From contig NZ_CP010976.1 in assembly GCF_000949425.1 (NCBI RefSeq), positions 2,604,001-2,668,000 of the forward strand: a stretch of DNA of 64,000 nucleotides, written 5' to 3'. The translations under genes were made by a program, and so were the position numbers. Positions 63,189 through 64,000 of this stretch are shown here, one piece after another. Origin of the DNA: Paenibacillus sp. IHBB 10380. GTDB taxonomy: Bacteria; Bacillota; Bacilli; Paenibacillales; Paenibacillaceae. The notes beneath the pieces were generated by a model. The model saw only the letters and a program-made list of their open reading frames with translations, was not told where the DNA came from and made no database searches. How positions within the stretch are numbered: position 1 is the stretch's first letter; every line of letters starts with the position of its first letter.

Positions 63189-63932
63189 TCATCGAAATTC
63201 TAACTTTTCTATATTCTTATGACTGACAATTCGTTTTTTTATTGGCAATTTAATACGCAAGTTAGCTGGAAATTGCTTATTGGCAGTACAAAAACCAAAA
63301 ATAGCTATTAAAACAAATACTAATAACATAGAATAATATACATTTACAGAATTAAAGGCGAGAGGCAAATAACCTGTTGAAATATTAAGCGAAAACAAAA
63401 ATGCTACCAATACGATTAATACAGAGCATACTTTTCTGACACCAAGTCTACCATCATAAAATTTTATATCACCGCAGAACCGACAGTTACCTCCAATAAT
63501 CTTTCCTTCAAGAGAAATAAGACCCTTTCCATGAGTTATAAGAAATAGAAAACCATCTCCTGGATCAAGATAATCAAAGTTAATATGGACTTTTTCATCA
63601 ATTAGTTCCAAGTTGAGATTATTGGCTGTATTTGGACATTTCTTTATTTGAGGTTGGTCTATAATTTGTGACTTCTTTGCAATAATTCTTAATGGTTCAC
63701 GAAGTGTAATATCACTTGCTCTAATAACTTTATTTCCCGAATTCCAAATAGCGATATATGTATTTAAAGGGTATTTTAAGTTATCATCTTCAATATAAGT
63801 CAAGCTTTGATAAGATAGCCTGCATCTTGTTGCAAAATATAAACTTATCAAAAATCCGATAGTACCTCCCAGAATTACTCCTATAAGTCCATTATTAAAA
63901 AATTGGAGTATAGTAAAATAATTTATATCCAT
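63189..63932 (-). CDS. Multi-span membrane protein, unknown
   Basis: 247 residues from ATG 63932, spaced eight bases from AAAGGA (a second ATG three codons earlier abuts the site). Spans near residues 14-34 and two near 170-215; a soluble domain between contains CRFCGDIKFYDG. No family recognised. Confidence 0.65.
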   Translation of the reverse strand: MDINYFTILQFFNNGLIGVILGGTIGFLISLYFATRCRLSYQSLTYIEDDNLKYPLNTYIAIWNSGNKVIRASDITLREPLRIIAKKSQIIDQPQIKKCPNTANNLNLELIDEKVHINFDYLDPGDGFLFLITHGKGLISLEGKIIGGNCRFCGDIKFYDGRLGVRKVCSVLIVLVAFLFSLNISTGYLPLAFNSVNVYYSMLLVFVLIAIFGFCTANKQFPANLRIKLPIKKRIVSHKNIEKLEFR

Positions 63933-63952
63933 TTTGTTCATCCTTTCCTGAA

Positions 63953-64000
63953 TTTCACCTAACGTAAATGTATTCGCGACGTCCCACCACCCTAAAAGAG
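63953..64000 (-). repeat. attC-like site 67 (cut by window end)
   Basis: TTTCACCTAACG then GTATTCGCGACGTCCCACC; pairs with GTTAGGTGA of site 66. The array continues beyond the window. Confidence 0.93.

Noticed and set aside
6719..64000. CRISPR array
   Set aside because: Repeats are 120-200 bp, structured, and spaced by whole genes of 0.2-3 kb; no short uniform spacers and no cas genes.
6719..64000. Dispersed MITE or bcr1-type repeat family
   Set aside because: Same orientation at nearly every gene junction, complementary cores per cassette and duplication limits at the cores do not fit independent transposition with target duplications.
6719..64000. Repeats as ordinary transcription terminators or attenuators
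   Set aside because: Hairpins lack U-runs, are branched and over 120 bp long, and conserved TAACG/GTTA ends would not be needed.
6188..64000. Search for an integron integrase or other site-specific recombinase
   Set aside because: No frame in the window shows the R-HxxR-Y pattern of tyrosine recombinases or serine recombinase motifs, so none is annotated.

Overview
The window looks like a Bacillota (Paenibacillus/Brevibacillus-type) chromosome. Almost every reading frame has a GGAGG-type ribosome binding site, and the left edge is a Gram-positive ethanolamine-utilisation (eut) locus with its two-component antitermination system. The eut block (1-5.9 kb) has moderate GC. The remaining 58 kb are very AT-rich small genes separated by GC-richer structured repeats.

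Region 1 (1-5.9 kb, minus strand) reads, in transcription order: an AdoCbl-riboswitch small RNA with two ANTAR hairpins (EutX/Rli55-like), an iron-containing alcohol dehydrogenase, the shell protein EutS, EutP, response regulator EutV, histidine kinase EutW, and EutA cut by the window start. Each of three transcription units is preceded by an ANTAR hexaloop hairpin (loop A1, G4) followed by a terminator, as expected for EutV-mediated antitermination controlled by ethanolamine (EutW) and vitamin B12 (riboswitch RNA).

Region 2 (about 6.7 kb to the end) is the striking part. About 67 copies, partial copies or remnants of a 120-200 bp structured repeat occur, essentially one between each gene and the next, with nearly all genes on the minus strand. 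Each full copy opens (+ strand) with a core ending TAACG and closes with a core beginning GTTA. Inside are an outer stem and two or three hairpin arms. The two cores that flank one gene are complementary to each other (for example TCACCTAAC at one end and GTTAGGTGA at the other), whereas the two ends of one repeat usually are not. This is the arrangement of integron gene cassettes with attC sites: the cassette carries TTRRRY at its start and the matching inverse core behind its gene. Two near-identical cassettes (46993-47700 and 56582-57287) lose similarity exactly at these cores. I therefore read the region as a very large chromosomal integron-like cassette array in a Gram-positive host. No integrase gene or attI is visible here; gene direction predicts they lie beyond the right edge. 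The distal (left) part is more decayed (truncated sites, nonsense codons, foreign insertions) than the right part.

Repeat classes used below: A, arms with GCGGCTTAAG/CTTAGCCGGTTG and GTCGCC/GGCGAC (A1 has outer stem GCATTACC/GGTAATGC and GTCACC/GGTGAC); B, one long arm with loop CTTAGATAGCTCTTATCTTA; C, CACGAACCC opening and GCAGGGTTGTC centre; D, other arm variants.

Cargo is typical of integrons: GNAT acetyltransferases (about ten), Nudix, VOC/bleomycin-resistance-like proteins, aminoglycoside acetyl-, phospho- and nucleotidyl-transferases, DinB, P-loop kinases, ATP-grasp proteins, DUF262-HEPN and HNH nuclease defence candidates, a RelE-type toxin-antitoxin pair, a PgsA-like synthase, creatininase, and many small membrane or unknown proteins. 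Several cassettes are duplicated inside the array. Insertions of non-cassette DNA lie at 15.2-18.35 kb, about 27.0-27.5 kb and about 41.6-41.9 kb.
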